The position numbers and the translations under genes are program-made. Below the pieces are notes generated by a model. That model did not search any database, was not told the origin of the DNA, and was given only the letters and a program-made list of their open reading frames with translations. Below are positions 7,528 to 15,268 of a stretch of 41,308 bases of DNA, piece after piece; within the stretch, counting starts at the first letter, position 1, and every line of letters begins with the position of its first letter. The DNA is taken from positions 66,951-108,258 of the forward strand of contig NZ_AOIS01000047.1 in assembly GCF_000337495.1 (NCBI RefSeq). The letters run 5' to 3'. Origin of the DNA: Haloterrigena salina JCM 13891 (lineage in GTDB: Archaea > Halobacteriota > Halobacteria > Halobacteriales > Natrialbaceae).

Positions 7528-7680
7528 ACGGTCACGGCGCTCGCTTGGACGACCAGCAGAACTCGCCGAGTCAACCGTCACGCGCTCGCACAGGTCGGGA
7601 ACGTCCGTCGGTCGCTCGACGGTCGTCGTCTCCTCCCCGCGCTTGTCCGGCGCGTACTGGGCTACGTATCGGTGGCGCCA
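7528..7680 (-). pseudogene. Decayed fragment of an ornithine-cyclodeaminase-family gene
   Basis: The minus strand reads as a broken copy of a segment of the intact OCD-family gene at 12178-13176. Recognisable pieces are QYAPDKR, TVERPTDVPDLCERVTVDSA and an upstream GATDT piece, against QYSPDKR, TVERATYVPDLRERATFDS and GTHVT in the intact protein. At DNA level it aligns along about 150 bp with 12386-12545, with several single-base gaps that break the frame. Neither end of the gene is present. It sits between the HTH_10 gene and the thiolase promoter, so a former paralogue was probably deleted from this spot. Confidence 0.7.
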
Positions 7681-7703
7681 GCGTCCTCCGAGAGTATGTA
7701 CAT

Positions 7704-7712
7704 CTTTTATCC
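7704..7712 (+). promoter_or_regulatory. TATA element of the thiolase operon
   Basis: CTTTTATCC is centred 26 bp before the ATG at 7734, the spacing expected for a leaderless haloarchaeal transcript. Confidence 0.5.
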
Positions 7713-7733
7713 TGGGAGATCTCAGCCACGTGT

Positions 7734-8912
7734 ATGCGAGACGCGTATCTCGTCGGTGCGGGGCAGTCGGACTACGGGGCGTTCCCCGAGGAGAGCTACC
7801 GGTCCCTGTTCCGGACGGCGTTCGAAGCGGCGACGGAGAGCGTACCGAACGGGATCGACGGCGAGGAGATCGACGAAGCCTTCGTCGGCCACCTAGGGGT
7901 CGGCGGTCGACAGCTCGGCCTCTCGGGGCCCGCGGTCACCGAACACGTCGGCCTCGGCGGCGTCCCCTGTACGCGCGTCGAGAACGCCTGCGCGGCCAGC
8001 GGCTTCGCCGTCCGCCAGGCCGTCCAGGCGGTCAAGTCGGGAATGGCCGACGTCGTGCTGGCCGGCGGCTTCGAGGTCATGTCCGACACGAGCTCCGACG
8101 CGACGAAGTACTGGCTCGGCGTCTCCGGAGAAACCGAGTGGGAACGACTCTCCGGCACGACCTTCTCGGGCGTCTACGCCCAGATGGCTTCCGTCCACAT
8201 GGAGCGGTACGGCACCACCCGCGAGCAGCTCTCTCGAGTGGCCGTCAAGAACCACGCGAACGGCGCGAAGAACCCCCACGCCCAGTTGGGGTTCGAGTGC
8301 TCGCTCGAGGACGCCGAGTCCGCGCCGGTCGTCGCGGACCCCCTGAACCTCTATCACTGCTGTCCGACCTCCGACGGCGCGGCCTGCGCCCTCATCGTCA
8401 GCGAGGACGTCGTCGAGAAGTATACGTCGGACCCGATCCGAATCGCCGGCGTCGGCGCGGGCAGCGACAACGTCGGGCTCTTCCAGCGCGACACCTACAC
8501 CGGCGTCCCGGCGAGCCAACGCGCCGGCGAGCAGGCCTACGAGATGGCCGGCGTCGAGCCGGACGACCTCGACTTCGCGGAGGTCCACGACTGCTTCGCC
8601 ATCGCCGAACTGCTGGCCTACGAGGATCTGGGCTTCTGCGAGCGCGGCGAGGCCGGCGACCTGATCGAGTCCGGCGAGACCGAACTCGGCGGCGGGCTCC
8701 CCGTCAACACCTCCGGCGGGCTCAAGTCCAAGGGCCACCCCATCGGCGCGACCGGCGCCGGGCAGATCGTCGAGGCGTTCAAACAGCTCTCCGGGAAGGC
8801 GGGCGACCGACAGGTCGAGAACCCGACCCGCGGCCTGACTCACAACGTCGGCGGCAGCGGCGGTGCGGCCGTCGTTCACGTATTTGAAAAGGTGCAGGAG
8901 GTGAGCGCGTGA
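7734..8912 (+). CDS. Thiolase (acetyl-CoA C-acetyltransferase, SCP2-like archaeal type)
   Basis: A 392-residue thiolase-fold enzyme that joins or cleaves acyl-CoA units. The nucleophile is Cys86 in RVENACAASG; the acid/base histidine is in KGHPIGATGAG; EVHDCFAIAE and the C-terminal HNVGGSGG are typical of the SCP2/archaeal group, which lacks the bacterial CxGGG end. The ATG at 7734 is backed by a TATA element 26 bp upstream; the frame stays open further up but would run through the OCD relic. It overlaps the next gene at TGATG, and such pairs form a thiolase/HMG-CoA synthase/DUF35 complex in other archaea (known from methanogens). Confidence 0.92.
   Translation: MRDAYLVGAGQSDYGAFPEESYRSLFRTAFEAATESVPNGIDGEEIDEAFVGHLGVGGRQLGLSGPAVTEHVGLGGVPCTRVENACAASGFAVRQAVQAVKSGMADVVLAGGFEVMSDTSSDATKYWLGVSGETEWERLSGTTFSGVYAQMASVHMERYGTTREQLSRVAVKNHANGAKNPHAQLGFECSLEDAESAPVVADPLNLYHCCPTSDGAACALIVSEDVVEKYTSDPIRIAGVGAGSDNVGLFQRDTYTGVPASQRAGEQAYEMAGVEPDDLDFAEVHDCFAIAELLAYEDLGFCERGEAGDLIESGETELGGGLPVNTSGGLKSKGHPIGATGAGQIVEAFKQLSGKAGDRQVENPTRGLTHNVGGSGGAAVVHVFEKVQEVSA
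8896..8904 (+). promoter_or_regulatory. Full-length Shine-Dalgarno for the HMGCS-like gene
   Basis: AGGAGGTGA matches the whole anti-Shine-Dalgarno sequence and lies 7 bases before ATG 8912, inside the end of the thiolase gene. It favours ATG 8912 over the GTG at 8909. Confidence 0.65.
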
Positions 8913-10336
8913 TGACCGCGATCACCGGCGTCGGCGCCTACGCGCCGCGGTTCCGCATCACGGCTGAGGCCTTCGAGGAGGCCTGGGGCCAGTTCCACGC
9001 GGCCGGCATCTCCGAGAAGGCCGTTCCCGCGGCCGACGAGGACGCGCTGACGATGGGCTACGAGGCCGCCACGCGGGCCCTCGAGGCCGCCGCCGTCGCC
9101 CCTTCGAGCGTCGACTGGCTCGCCTTCGCCTCCTCGCGGCCGCCGGCGGCCGAGGAAGATCTGACCGCCCGGCTGGGCGCGATGCTCGCCCTCGACGAAT
9201 CGACGACCCGGCAGCTGTTCACCGGCAGCACGCGCGCCGGGACGCGTGCGCTCTGGGCCTGCACGGACGCGATCGGCGCCGACGCCACCGCCGGCCTCGT
9301 CGTCGCGGCCGACGCGCCGAAGGGCGACCCCGACGACGGCGTGGATCACGCCGCAGGCGCCGGCGCCGCCGCGTTCGTCCTCGAGCGCGACGGGCCCGCC
9401 GAGATCGTCGACCGCGCCGAGTACGCGACGCCCTACCCCGGCACGCGATTCCGTAACACCGGCGAGGACGAGACGCAGGGACTGGGCGTCACCCAGTACG
9501 ACCGCGCCGCGTTCACCGAGACGATCGGCGGCGCCGTCGACGGCCTCGAGACCGAACCCGACCCCGACGCCGTCGCGATTCAGGCGCCCGACGGCAAACT
9601 CCCCTACCGCGCCGCGGGCGCAGCGGGCGTCGGTACCGACGAGATTCAGGCCGCCGCGATGGTCCACGAACTCGGCGACCTTGGCGCCGCGAGCGTCCCC
9701 GTCTCGCTGGCGAGCGCGCTCGCCGACGGCTACGAGTCGATCCTCGCAGTCGCCCACGGGAGCGGCGCGGGCGCGGACGCGCTCATGGTCGATGCCGACG
9801 GTGCGGTTCCCGCGCAAACGGCTCTCGAGGGCGACGCCACCCTCTCCTACGCCGAGTACCTGCGCCAGCGCGGTGTCGTCACGACCGGCCCGCCGTCGGG
9901 CGGCGGCGCCTACGTCAGCGTCCCCTCGTGGCGCCGGTCGATCCCCCAGCGCTACCGGCTCGAGGCCGGCCGCTGTCCCGACTGCGGTGCGCTCTCGTTC
10001 CCACCGGAAGGGGCCTGTACCGACTGCGGGTCGCTCGTGGAGTACGAGCCGGTCGAGCTTCCCGGCACGGGGACCGTCGAGGCCGTCACGACCATCTCGC
10101 AGGGCGGCGCCCCACCGGAGTTCGCCGAGCAACAGGCCCGGACGGGCGACTACGCGGCGGCGATCGTGGCCCTCGAGGACGAGGCCGGAACCGAGTCGGT
10201 GAGCATCTCCGCGATGGGTACCGACGCGGCCCCTGAGGAGTTCGCGGTCGGCGAACGGATCGAGACGACGATCCGCCGCGTCTATACGCAGGAGGGCGTG
10301 ACCCGCTACGGGTTCAAGGTCCGGCCCGCGGAGTGA
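8912..10336 (+). CDS. HMG-CoA-synthase-like domain fused to DUF35 zinc-ribbon/OB fold
   Basis: A 474-residue fusion. Residues 1 to about 320 follow archaeal HMG-CoA synthase: the GVGAYAPRFRI opening and an AGAGAAAFVLE segment. Residues 345-474 are a DUF35 module with a four-Cys zinc ribbon (CPDCG and CTDCG) and an OB fold. In archaeal HMGCS the catalytic cysteine lies in a segment like EFACKAGT; the matching part here reads LFTGSTRAGT, with no cysteine, so normal condensation is unlikely. It may serve as scaffold or CoA-binding partner of the upstream thiolase (inference). Start at ATG 8912; a GTG at 8909 is the alternative. Confidence 0.85.
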   Translation: MTAITGVGAYAPRFRITAEAFEEAWGQFHAAGISEKAVPAADEDALTMGYEAATRALEAAAVAPSSVDWLAFASSRPPAAEEDLTARLGAMLALDESTTRQLFTGSTRAGTRALWACTDAIGADATAGLVVAADAPKGDPDDGVDHAAGAGAAAFVLERDGPAEIVDRAEYATPYPGTRFRNTGEDETQGLGVTQYDRAAFTETIGGAVDGLETEPDPDAVAIQAPDGKLPYRAAGAAGVGTDEIQAAAMVHELGDLGAASVPVSLASALADGYESILAVAHGSGAGADALMVDADGAVPAQTALEGDATLSYAEYLRQRGVVTTGPPSGGGAYVSVPSWRRSIPQRYRLEAGRCPDCGALSFPPEGACTDCGSLVEYEPVELPGTGTVEAVTTISQGGAPPEFAEQQARTGDYAAAIVALEDEAGTESVSISAMGTDAAPEEFAVGERIETTIRRVYTQEGVTRYGFKVRPAE

Positions 10337-10449
10337 GCCGTCGTCAGTTCGCGACCGGCCGAAAAGCGGCTTCATCCGTGGTGCGTTCTGACTCAAGCAG
10401 ACTACTTAATCGGTCAGACGGCCTATCGTGGGTGATCGGAGGGCACCGA

Positions 10450-12105
10450 ATGCGCGAACTCAGAGATATCGAGGGGTTGCATCCGCGCGATCTCACGAAA
10501 CGCCAGCGATTACTGGTGTTCTTCGTGGTCGGTCTCGTCTCGGTCGTCCTCTTCTACACCGGTATCTACAACTGGGGGATGAGAGCGCTCGAAAACCGTC
10601 CCCAGTCCGTTTTCCGATCGTTCCAGACCGTGGTCGAGACGATGACGACGACCGGATACGGCGCGGATTCGCCCTGGACGACGCCGGCGATGAACGTGCT
10701 GATGGTGACGATCCAGGTGACCGGCGTCGTCATCGGGTTCGTTACGCTGCGCGTCCTGGTCATCCCGCTGTTCGAGCGGACGCCGCTGAACCTCGACGAC
10801 CGCCTCACGACTAAGAACGACCACGTCGTCATCGCTGAGTACCAGCGCGATACCGACCTGCTCCTCGACGAACTCGAAGAACTCGACATCGATTACGTTC
10901 TCATCGAATCGGACGACGAGGAAGCGAAACGCCTCTCGGATGACGGCTATCAGGCTATCAACGGCGACCCCGAGGATCGGGACGACCTCGAGCGTGCCGA
11001 TATCGAGCGAGCGTCGCTGCTCATCACCGACGCCGCCGATAGGACCGCGAGCATCGTCCTGACCGCGCTGGAGGCCAACGAGGAGCTGCGGGTGGTCAGT
11101 TTCACGGAGTCGACGCGCAGAGAAGCAGCGCTCGCGAAAGTCGGGGTGGATCGGAGCGTCGCCCCGCACGCACTGATCGGCCAGCGACTGGCTGAGAAGG
11201 CGACGATCCCCCTCTCGAGGGACTGGTCCGACGAGGACGAGGTCGACGTCAGCGAGATACTCGTCAGGCGAGACAGTCCGCTTCACGGCGTTCGGGTGCG
11301 CGATTCACCGATCGCGAACCATCCGAACCTGACGCTGGTCGCCGGTTGGTTCCACGGGGAACTGCGTCTGCCGCCGTCGCCCGACGACGAACTCGCCCCC
11401 GATACCGTTCTGGTCGTCGCGGGTCCGGAGAGCGAACTCGACGAAATAACGGACGAAATCGCGGGCGTCCGGTCGCGCCGCATCCGATCCCTCTCACAGA
11501 TCATCGTCGCCGGGTACGGAGAGGGCGGAACCGCGGCGGTCGAAGCGCTTCCGGAGGACGTTTCGGTGACGACTATCGACGAATCGGCGGACCCGAATCC
11601 AGACATCGTCGGAGACGTCACCGAACCCGAAACGCTCCGCGAAGCCGACATCGATGACGCCTCGGCGCTGATCGTCACCGTCGATGACGATTCGGTCGCG
11701 TTGTTGACGATCGCTATCGCCCGTTCGCTCTCTAGCGGAACGGAGATTCTCGCGCGGGTGACCGATAGGGAGAAGACGAAGCCGGCGTTCAGAGCGGGTG
11801 CCGACTACGTTCTCTCCACCCAGCAGATATCCGCTCGACTGGTCGCGGCAGAGGTGTACGGTGAACGAGTGATGGCTCCGACGAGTCAAATCCGTCTGAT
11901 TCAGGCCGACGCGGACCCGTTCGCCGGCGAGTCGCTGGCGGACGCTCGTCGCAACACCGAGCGCGGATGGACCGTGGTCGGCGTCGAGCGCGACGGTACC
12001 GTCCGTACCGACGAACGCATCACTATCGAGGCCGACGACGAAGTGATCGTCGCGGGGAGCGACCGCGCGATCCAACAGTTCGAGCGAACGGTCGCCACGT
12101 CATGA
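10450..12105 (+). CDS. Two-TM potassium channel with tandem RCK (TrkA-N/TrkA-C) domains
   Basis: A 551-residue ion channel. Two membrane helices (about residues 20-40 and 78-103) flank a pore loop with the selectivity filter TTTGYG. A cytoplasmic RCK-N domain follows near residue 120 (HVVIAEYQRDTD), then RCK-C, then a second RCK-N (QIIVAGYGEGGTAA near 353) and RCK-C to the end. This matches MthK/GsuK-like channels gated by nucleotide or ion binding. The ATG at 10450 follows GGAGGG at 10438-10443 with 6-bp spacing; a TATA-like ACTTAATC lies near 10403. The frame remains open upstream to 10333, but that part is not membrane-channel-like. Confidence 0.88.
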   Translation: MRELRDIEGLHPRDLTKRQRLLVFFVVGLVSVVLFYTGIYNWGMRALENRPQSVFRSFQTVVETMTTTGYGADSPWTTPAMNVLMVTIQVTGVVIGFVTLRVLVIPLFERTPLNLDDRLTTKNDHVVIAEYQRDTDLLLDELEELDIDYVLIESDDEEAKRLSDDGYQAINGDPEDRDDLERADIERASLLITDAADRTASIVLTALEANEELRVVSFTESTRREAALAKVGVDRSVAPHALIGQRLAEKATIPLSRDWSDEDEVDVSEILVRRDSPLHGVRVRDSPIANHPNLTLVAGWFHGELRLPPSPDDELAPDTVLVVAGPESELDEITDEIAGVRSRRIRSLSQIIVAGYGEGGTAAVEALPEDVSVTTIDESADPNPDIVGDVTEPETLREADIDDASALIVTVDDDSVALLTIAIARSLSSGTEILARVTDREKTKPAFRAGADYVLSTQQISARLVAAEVYGERVMAPTSQIRLIQADADPFAGESLADARRNTERGWTVVGVERDGTVRTDERITIEADDEVIVAGSDRAIQQFERTVATS

Positions 12106-12177
12106 CCGCGGAGTGGACCCTCGGTTCGACGGAAGTGAGTCTGCTCTCGTACAACGAAGAGGTGCCCGACCAGCCGT

Positions 12178-13176
12178 TCAGTCCCCGGTCAGCGCCTCGC
12201 TCGCGGGCGCGAACTCGATCGTCTGCCCGCGGCCCTCTCGCTCGGCGCGCTCGTAGAGCATGTGCGCCGCGGCGACGGTCTCGATGCCCGTCCCGCCGCT
12301 ATCGAAGAGCGTGATCTCGTCGTCGCCAGTCCGCCCAGGCTCGTTCCCGGCGACGATCTCGCCTAGTTCCGCGTGGATGTCCTCCTCCGTCACGGCGCCC
12401 TCCTGGACAGCCAGCATGAACTCGCCGGAGTCGAAGGTCGCGCGTTCTCGCAGGTCGGGGACGTAGGTCGCGCGTTCGACCGTCCGCGCGTCTACTTCCC
12501 GCTTGTCTGGCGAGTACTGGCCCATCGCCGTCACGTGGGTGCCCGGCTCGAGGTCGTCGCCGTCGAAGACCGGCTCACCGGCTTTCGTCGCCGTGATGAC
12601 GACGTCCGCACCGGAGACCGCGGCCTCGCTCGAGTCGACGGCGCGGACGTCCGCCTCGAGGTCCGCGTCGAAGTCGGCGGCGAAGGACTCGCGGCTCTCA
12701 GGGGTCGGGGAGTAGACGCGGACCTCGGCGAAGTCGCGGACGGTCGCCGTCGCGCGCAGTTGGCCCCGCGCCTGCGCGCCGCTGCCGATGACGGCGAGGA
12801 CGGTCGCGTCCTCGCGTGCGAGTTCGTCGACCGCAACGGCGCCCGCCGCGCCGGTCTTGTGGGGGTTCATGCTGGCGCCGTCGAGCAGGGCGAGCGGCGC
12901 GCCGCTGTCGGCGTCGAACAGCGGCGTCATGAACCACGCGTCTCCGGCGCCGAAGCCGGCGCTGTACATGTAGCCGCCCATCGCTCCGGTCTCGGGGAGG
13001 ACGGCGGCGTAGCTCGTCAGCATCCCCTCGGGATCGGCGCGGAAGAACTTCGACCGCGGCTGGGCCGGCGCGCCCTCGCCGCGCTGGCGGTACCCCTCGC
13101 GAACGGTGTCGACGTAGTCAGCTGGTGATGCAAGGTCACTGACGTCCTCACTGGAGAGAAACAGGGTCGAAGTCAT
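12178..13176 (-). CDS. Ornithine cyclodeaminase/mu-crystallin family dehydrogenase
   Basis: A 332-residue NAD(P)-dependent enzyme of the OCD/alanine dehydrogenase/mu-crystallin family. The Rossmann motif is IGSGAQARGQL near residue 134; the substrate side has MNPHKTGAAGAVA and FDSGGTGIETVAAA. In well-known members these motifs usually read RTGAA and end with an Asp (as in AIQD or AIED); here Arg is Lys and Asp is Thr, so substrate use is open and I do not call it alanine dehydrogenase. A T-rich GGTTTTTATC about 28 bp before ATG 13176 is the likely TATA element. A broken relative lies at 7528-7680. Confidence 0.85.
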   Translation of the reverse strand: MTSTLFLSSEDVSDLASPADYVDTVREGYRQRGEGAPAQPRSKFFRADPEGMLTSYAAVLPETGAMGGYMYSAGFGAGDAWFMTPLFDADSGAPLALLDGASMNPHKTGAAGAVAVDELAREDATVLAVIGSGAQARGQLRATATVRDFAEVRVYSPTPESRESFAADFDADLEADVRAVDSSEAAVSGADVVITATKAGEPVFDGDDLEPGTHVTAMGQYSPDKREVDARTVERATYVPDLRERATFDSGEFMLAVQEGAVTEEDIHAELGEIVAGNEPGRTGDDEITLFDSGGTGIETVAAAHMLYERAEREGRGQTIEFAPASEALTGD

Positions 13177-13228
13177 AGCAGAAAACGGGACGCGAGCGGA
13201 GATAAAAACCGGGGAGACGAGAACGACC

Positions 13229-13444
13229 TCAGTCGGCGTTCATCGGCGGCCGCGTGGACTTGGGTTCGTCCGCACCGTCTGCAGGCGTGTTGACGAACAT
13301 CGCGTGCCCGATGATCGCCATCGCGACGAACGCGCCGACAGGCACCGCAGCCGTCAACGAGAGTCCCACGAGCGTGAGGGCTGCGGTGATGCCGAGCAGT
13401 GCGACTGGGATGAGGCCGAGAACAATGTCGTAATATCCAGTCAT
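13229..13444 (-). CDS. Small two-helix membrane protein
   Basis: A 71-residue protein opening MTGYYDIVLGLIPVALLG, with helices at about residues 6-31 and 33-52, then a polar tail rich in Asp and Pro. I recognise this as a conserved haloarchaeal hypothetical but know no function. The frame is open to an ATG at 13489, but a TATA-like GCTTATATGG at 13471-13480 sits about 30 bp before ATG 13444, so the shorter form is preferred. It is followed after 52 bp by the OCD-family gene on the same strand. Confidence 0.65.
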   Translation of the reverse strand: MTGYYDIVLGLIPVALLGITAALTLVGLSLTAAVPVGAFVAMAIIGHAMFVNTPADGADEPKSTRPPMNAD

Positions 13445-13480
13445 AATCTGTACTATCATATGAGGAATAGCCATATAAGC

Positions 13481-14085
13481 GTTTTCCATAATTAGCCGAT
13501 ACTGGATTCATTTCTCATCTGTATATAGCGTGGTGAATTTGCATAACTTATGAGATCGTTATCTGCGCTCTCGAGATTGGTGGTTTGGCCGCGTTCGCGA
13601 CTAGTTACGATAATACAGATTATATGATTTCAACATTCAACGTTGCTAATCGCAGGACGTAATCGGGGCTCTGAACTAATCGAAGTGGATCACACCACGA
13701 ATAGTATATGATTATCGTCCCTTATGTTATTCTCCACCTCGAGATAGTTTATCCCGTTTGTGATAAGTCACGGGACCGACCAACCGGAACGAAACCTGCA
13801 GACGGGGGCCAGTTGGCGCTAGTTGGCGGTACTCAAAGACGATCGTCGTATTCGATACGCTCGACCGAACGGTCGACGACGGCCGGTTCGCGGTACGACG
13901 AAAACACGGAGTACACGGTCTGCAGTGATCCGATGCCAGCGAAATGGCGTCGGAGACCGAACGAACAGCCCTGGTCACCGAGCAGGAGAATAACTCGTCT
14001 CGTCGTCGTCAGGCTTCGGACGGTCACGAATCCTCGAAACGAAGCGAATCGACGCGACCGACTCGTCAGGACCGCACCAGTTGTG
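13481..14085. other. AT-richer gap without a convincing intact gene
   Basis: About 600 bp with lower GC than the surroundings and no open frame that looks coding along its length. On the minus strand, 13836-13980 has protein-like text in two adjoining frames: RAVRSVSDAISLASDHC, then after a shift TVYSVFSSYREPAVVDRSV and VERIEYDDRL before a stop. GC3 is high in that part only. It could be the relic of a small regulator of the DUF7344 kind. A 10-bp near-tandem repeat (AGTTGGCGCT/AGTTGGCGGT) lies at about 13811-13830. No tRNA or structured RNA was seen. Confidence 0.4.
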
Positions 14086-14286
14086 TCACGCGTTGTTCAT
14101 CCGCTTGCTCTCGCGGTTGCCACAGCGCGAGCACTCGCGGACGCGGTAGGGTTCGCGGGAGTACTGCGCGGTTTCGTCGTCGTCGCCCTCGGTTATCAGT
14201 TGGATCGAAATCTCGTGAAGCGTATCGGTTCCGCAGACCGCACACGGTTCGGTCATCCCGTCTGATACGCCGTTCGTCGTTGCCAT
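14086..14286 (-). CDS. Small zinc beta-ribbon protein (DUF7835-like)
   Basis: A 66-residue protein with two CxxC knuckles, CAVCG near residue 15 and CSRCG near residue 53, separated by TLHEISIQLITEG and REPYRV. The end MNNA and the SREPYR segment match a haloarchaeal family of putative zinc beta-ribbon proteins. A TATA element (ACCATATATCG, 14308-14318) is centred 27 bp before the ATG, giving a leaderless transcript. Function unknown; a nucleic-acid or protein adaptor is possible. Confidence 0.8.
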   Translation of the reverse strand: MATTNGVSDGMTEPCAVCGTDTLHEISIQLITEGDDDETAQYSREPYRVRECSRCGNRESKRMNNA

Positions 14287-14307
14287 ATTCGGACCTTACA
14301 CTGCACC

Positions 14308-14318
14308 ACCATATATCG
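14308..14318 (-). promoter_or_regulatory. TATA element of the zinc-ribbon gene
   Basis: CGATATATGGT on the minus strand, centred 27 bp from the start codon at 14286. Confidence 0.5.
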
Positions 14319-14348
14319 TCGACAGCGACTGCGGATCGGGAGAAGGGG

Positions 14349-14356
14349 TATATATA
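14349..14356. promoter_or_regulatory. Orphan strong TATA-like sequence
   Basis: TATATATA within a GC-rich genome, with no start codon at leaderless distance on either strand. It lies about 35 bp behind the TATA of the zinc-ribbon gene. It may serve a small RNA or be chance. Confidence 0.25.
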
Positions 14357-14571
14357 GGTATTTTCGCAAATTGAAGACGCGACGTGACAATCGAAGTTAC
14401 AATTCGAGACGAACCGGGCTCGATCGCTTTGTCAGCGATAGCGGCGCTTTTGTAGCCGTCTCACGCCGTTCTCGAGCGGTGACGATGACCGGATAACACC
14501 ATATATCAGTATCAAAGACACTCTCTACTACTCGGAAAACATTTAGCGATGAATCTCCAAAGCGGTCACGT

Positions 14572-14922
14572 ATGGACGACGAATCCTCCATCGAGGAGAT
14601 TCTCAATACGATCGGGGACGAGCACGCCCGGACCGTCCTCGCCTCGATCAGCCGCGAACCCGGCTCCGCGAAGGAGTTGGCCGAGCGGCTCGATCTCTCC
14701 CAACCGACGATCTATCGCCGTCTCGAGCTCCTCGAAGCGAACGATCTCATCGAGTACCGCACCCTCGTCGCGGACGACGGGAACCACTTCAAGGAGTACA
14801 CGTGTAACTTCAACAGCACGGTCATCTCGCTCGACGACGACGAGTACGACGTTCGTATCTTCCGGGAAGAGAACCTCCCCGACCGGTTTTCCCAGCTCTG
14901 GGACGAGCTCGGCGTGAAATAG
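14572..14922 (+). CDS. ArsR-like winged-helix regulator
   Basis: A 116-residue DNA-binding protein. Residues 10-75 form a winged helix: ILNTIGDEHARTVLASIS, the recognition region AKELAERLDLSQPTIYRRLE, and a wing before LIEYRT. The C-terminal 40 residues are acidic and lack a known ligand domain. A TATA-like ATTTAGC is centred about 29 bp before the ATG. The membrane-protein gene follows on the same strand after 61 bp, a pairing seen often in haloarchaea; the regulator probably controls its own operon (inference). Confidence 0.85.
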   Translation: MDDESSIEEILNTIGDEHARTVLASISREPGSAKELAERLDLSQPTIYRRLELLEANDLIEYRTLVADDGNHFKEYTCNFNSTVISLDDDEYDVRIFREENLPDRFSQLWDELGVK

Positions 14923-14983
14923 CGACTCGAGACAGCATGACAGGAGACACAGCGACACCCGCACGGCGCGCCGGTGAGACCCG

Positions 14984-15262
14984 ATGACCGTCGCCGGGCT
15001 CAGTCAGGCGCTGCTCATGGTGATGCAGATGGCCGTCTTCGCGCTCTCGCTCGGGCTGACGCTCATCAGCTTCCAGTCCTACCGCCAACGCCAGTCCAAG
15101 CGTCTGGAGTCCGCGTTCATCGGCTTCGCGTTTCTCAGTATGGGCGTCGGACTCACGACGATCGTTTCGCAACTCCCCGACCCGATGACGCTGTTTCGCG
15201 TCGTCGAGACGGTGCCGTTTATCGTCGGTTTCGGCATGCTCTACGTCTCGCTGTACCGGTAA
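14984..15262 (+). CDS. Small membrane protein (DUF7521-like), partner of the HTH regulator
   Basis: A 92-residue protein with three hydrophobic segments, about residues 6-28, 43-61 and 72-88, separated by a basic loop (YRQRQSKRLE). The arrangement and its place behind an ArsR-like gene fit the DUF7521 membrane family. A 16-codon frame starting at ATG 14937 ends at TGA 14985-14987 and overlaps this start, so it could feed ribosomes onto the gene. The function is unknown; membrane stress sensing is a guess from context only. Confidence 0.75.
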   Translation: MTVAGLSQALLMVMQMAVFALSLGLTLISFQSYRQRQSKRLESAFIGFAFLSMGVGLTTIVSQLPDPMTLFRVVETVPFIVGFGMLYVSLYR

Positions 15263-15268
15263 CGCCGA

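Noticed and set aside
8876-10396. 506-codon minus-strand frame opposite the HMGCS-like gene
   Set aside because: Same shadow effect; repetitive Gly/Arg/Val composition and no recognisable domain.
14397-14606. 69-codon minus-strand frame before the ArsR-like gene
   Set aside because: Basic composition and poor codon bias; it covers the regulator's promoter and start.
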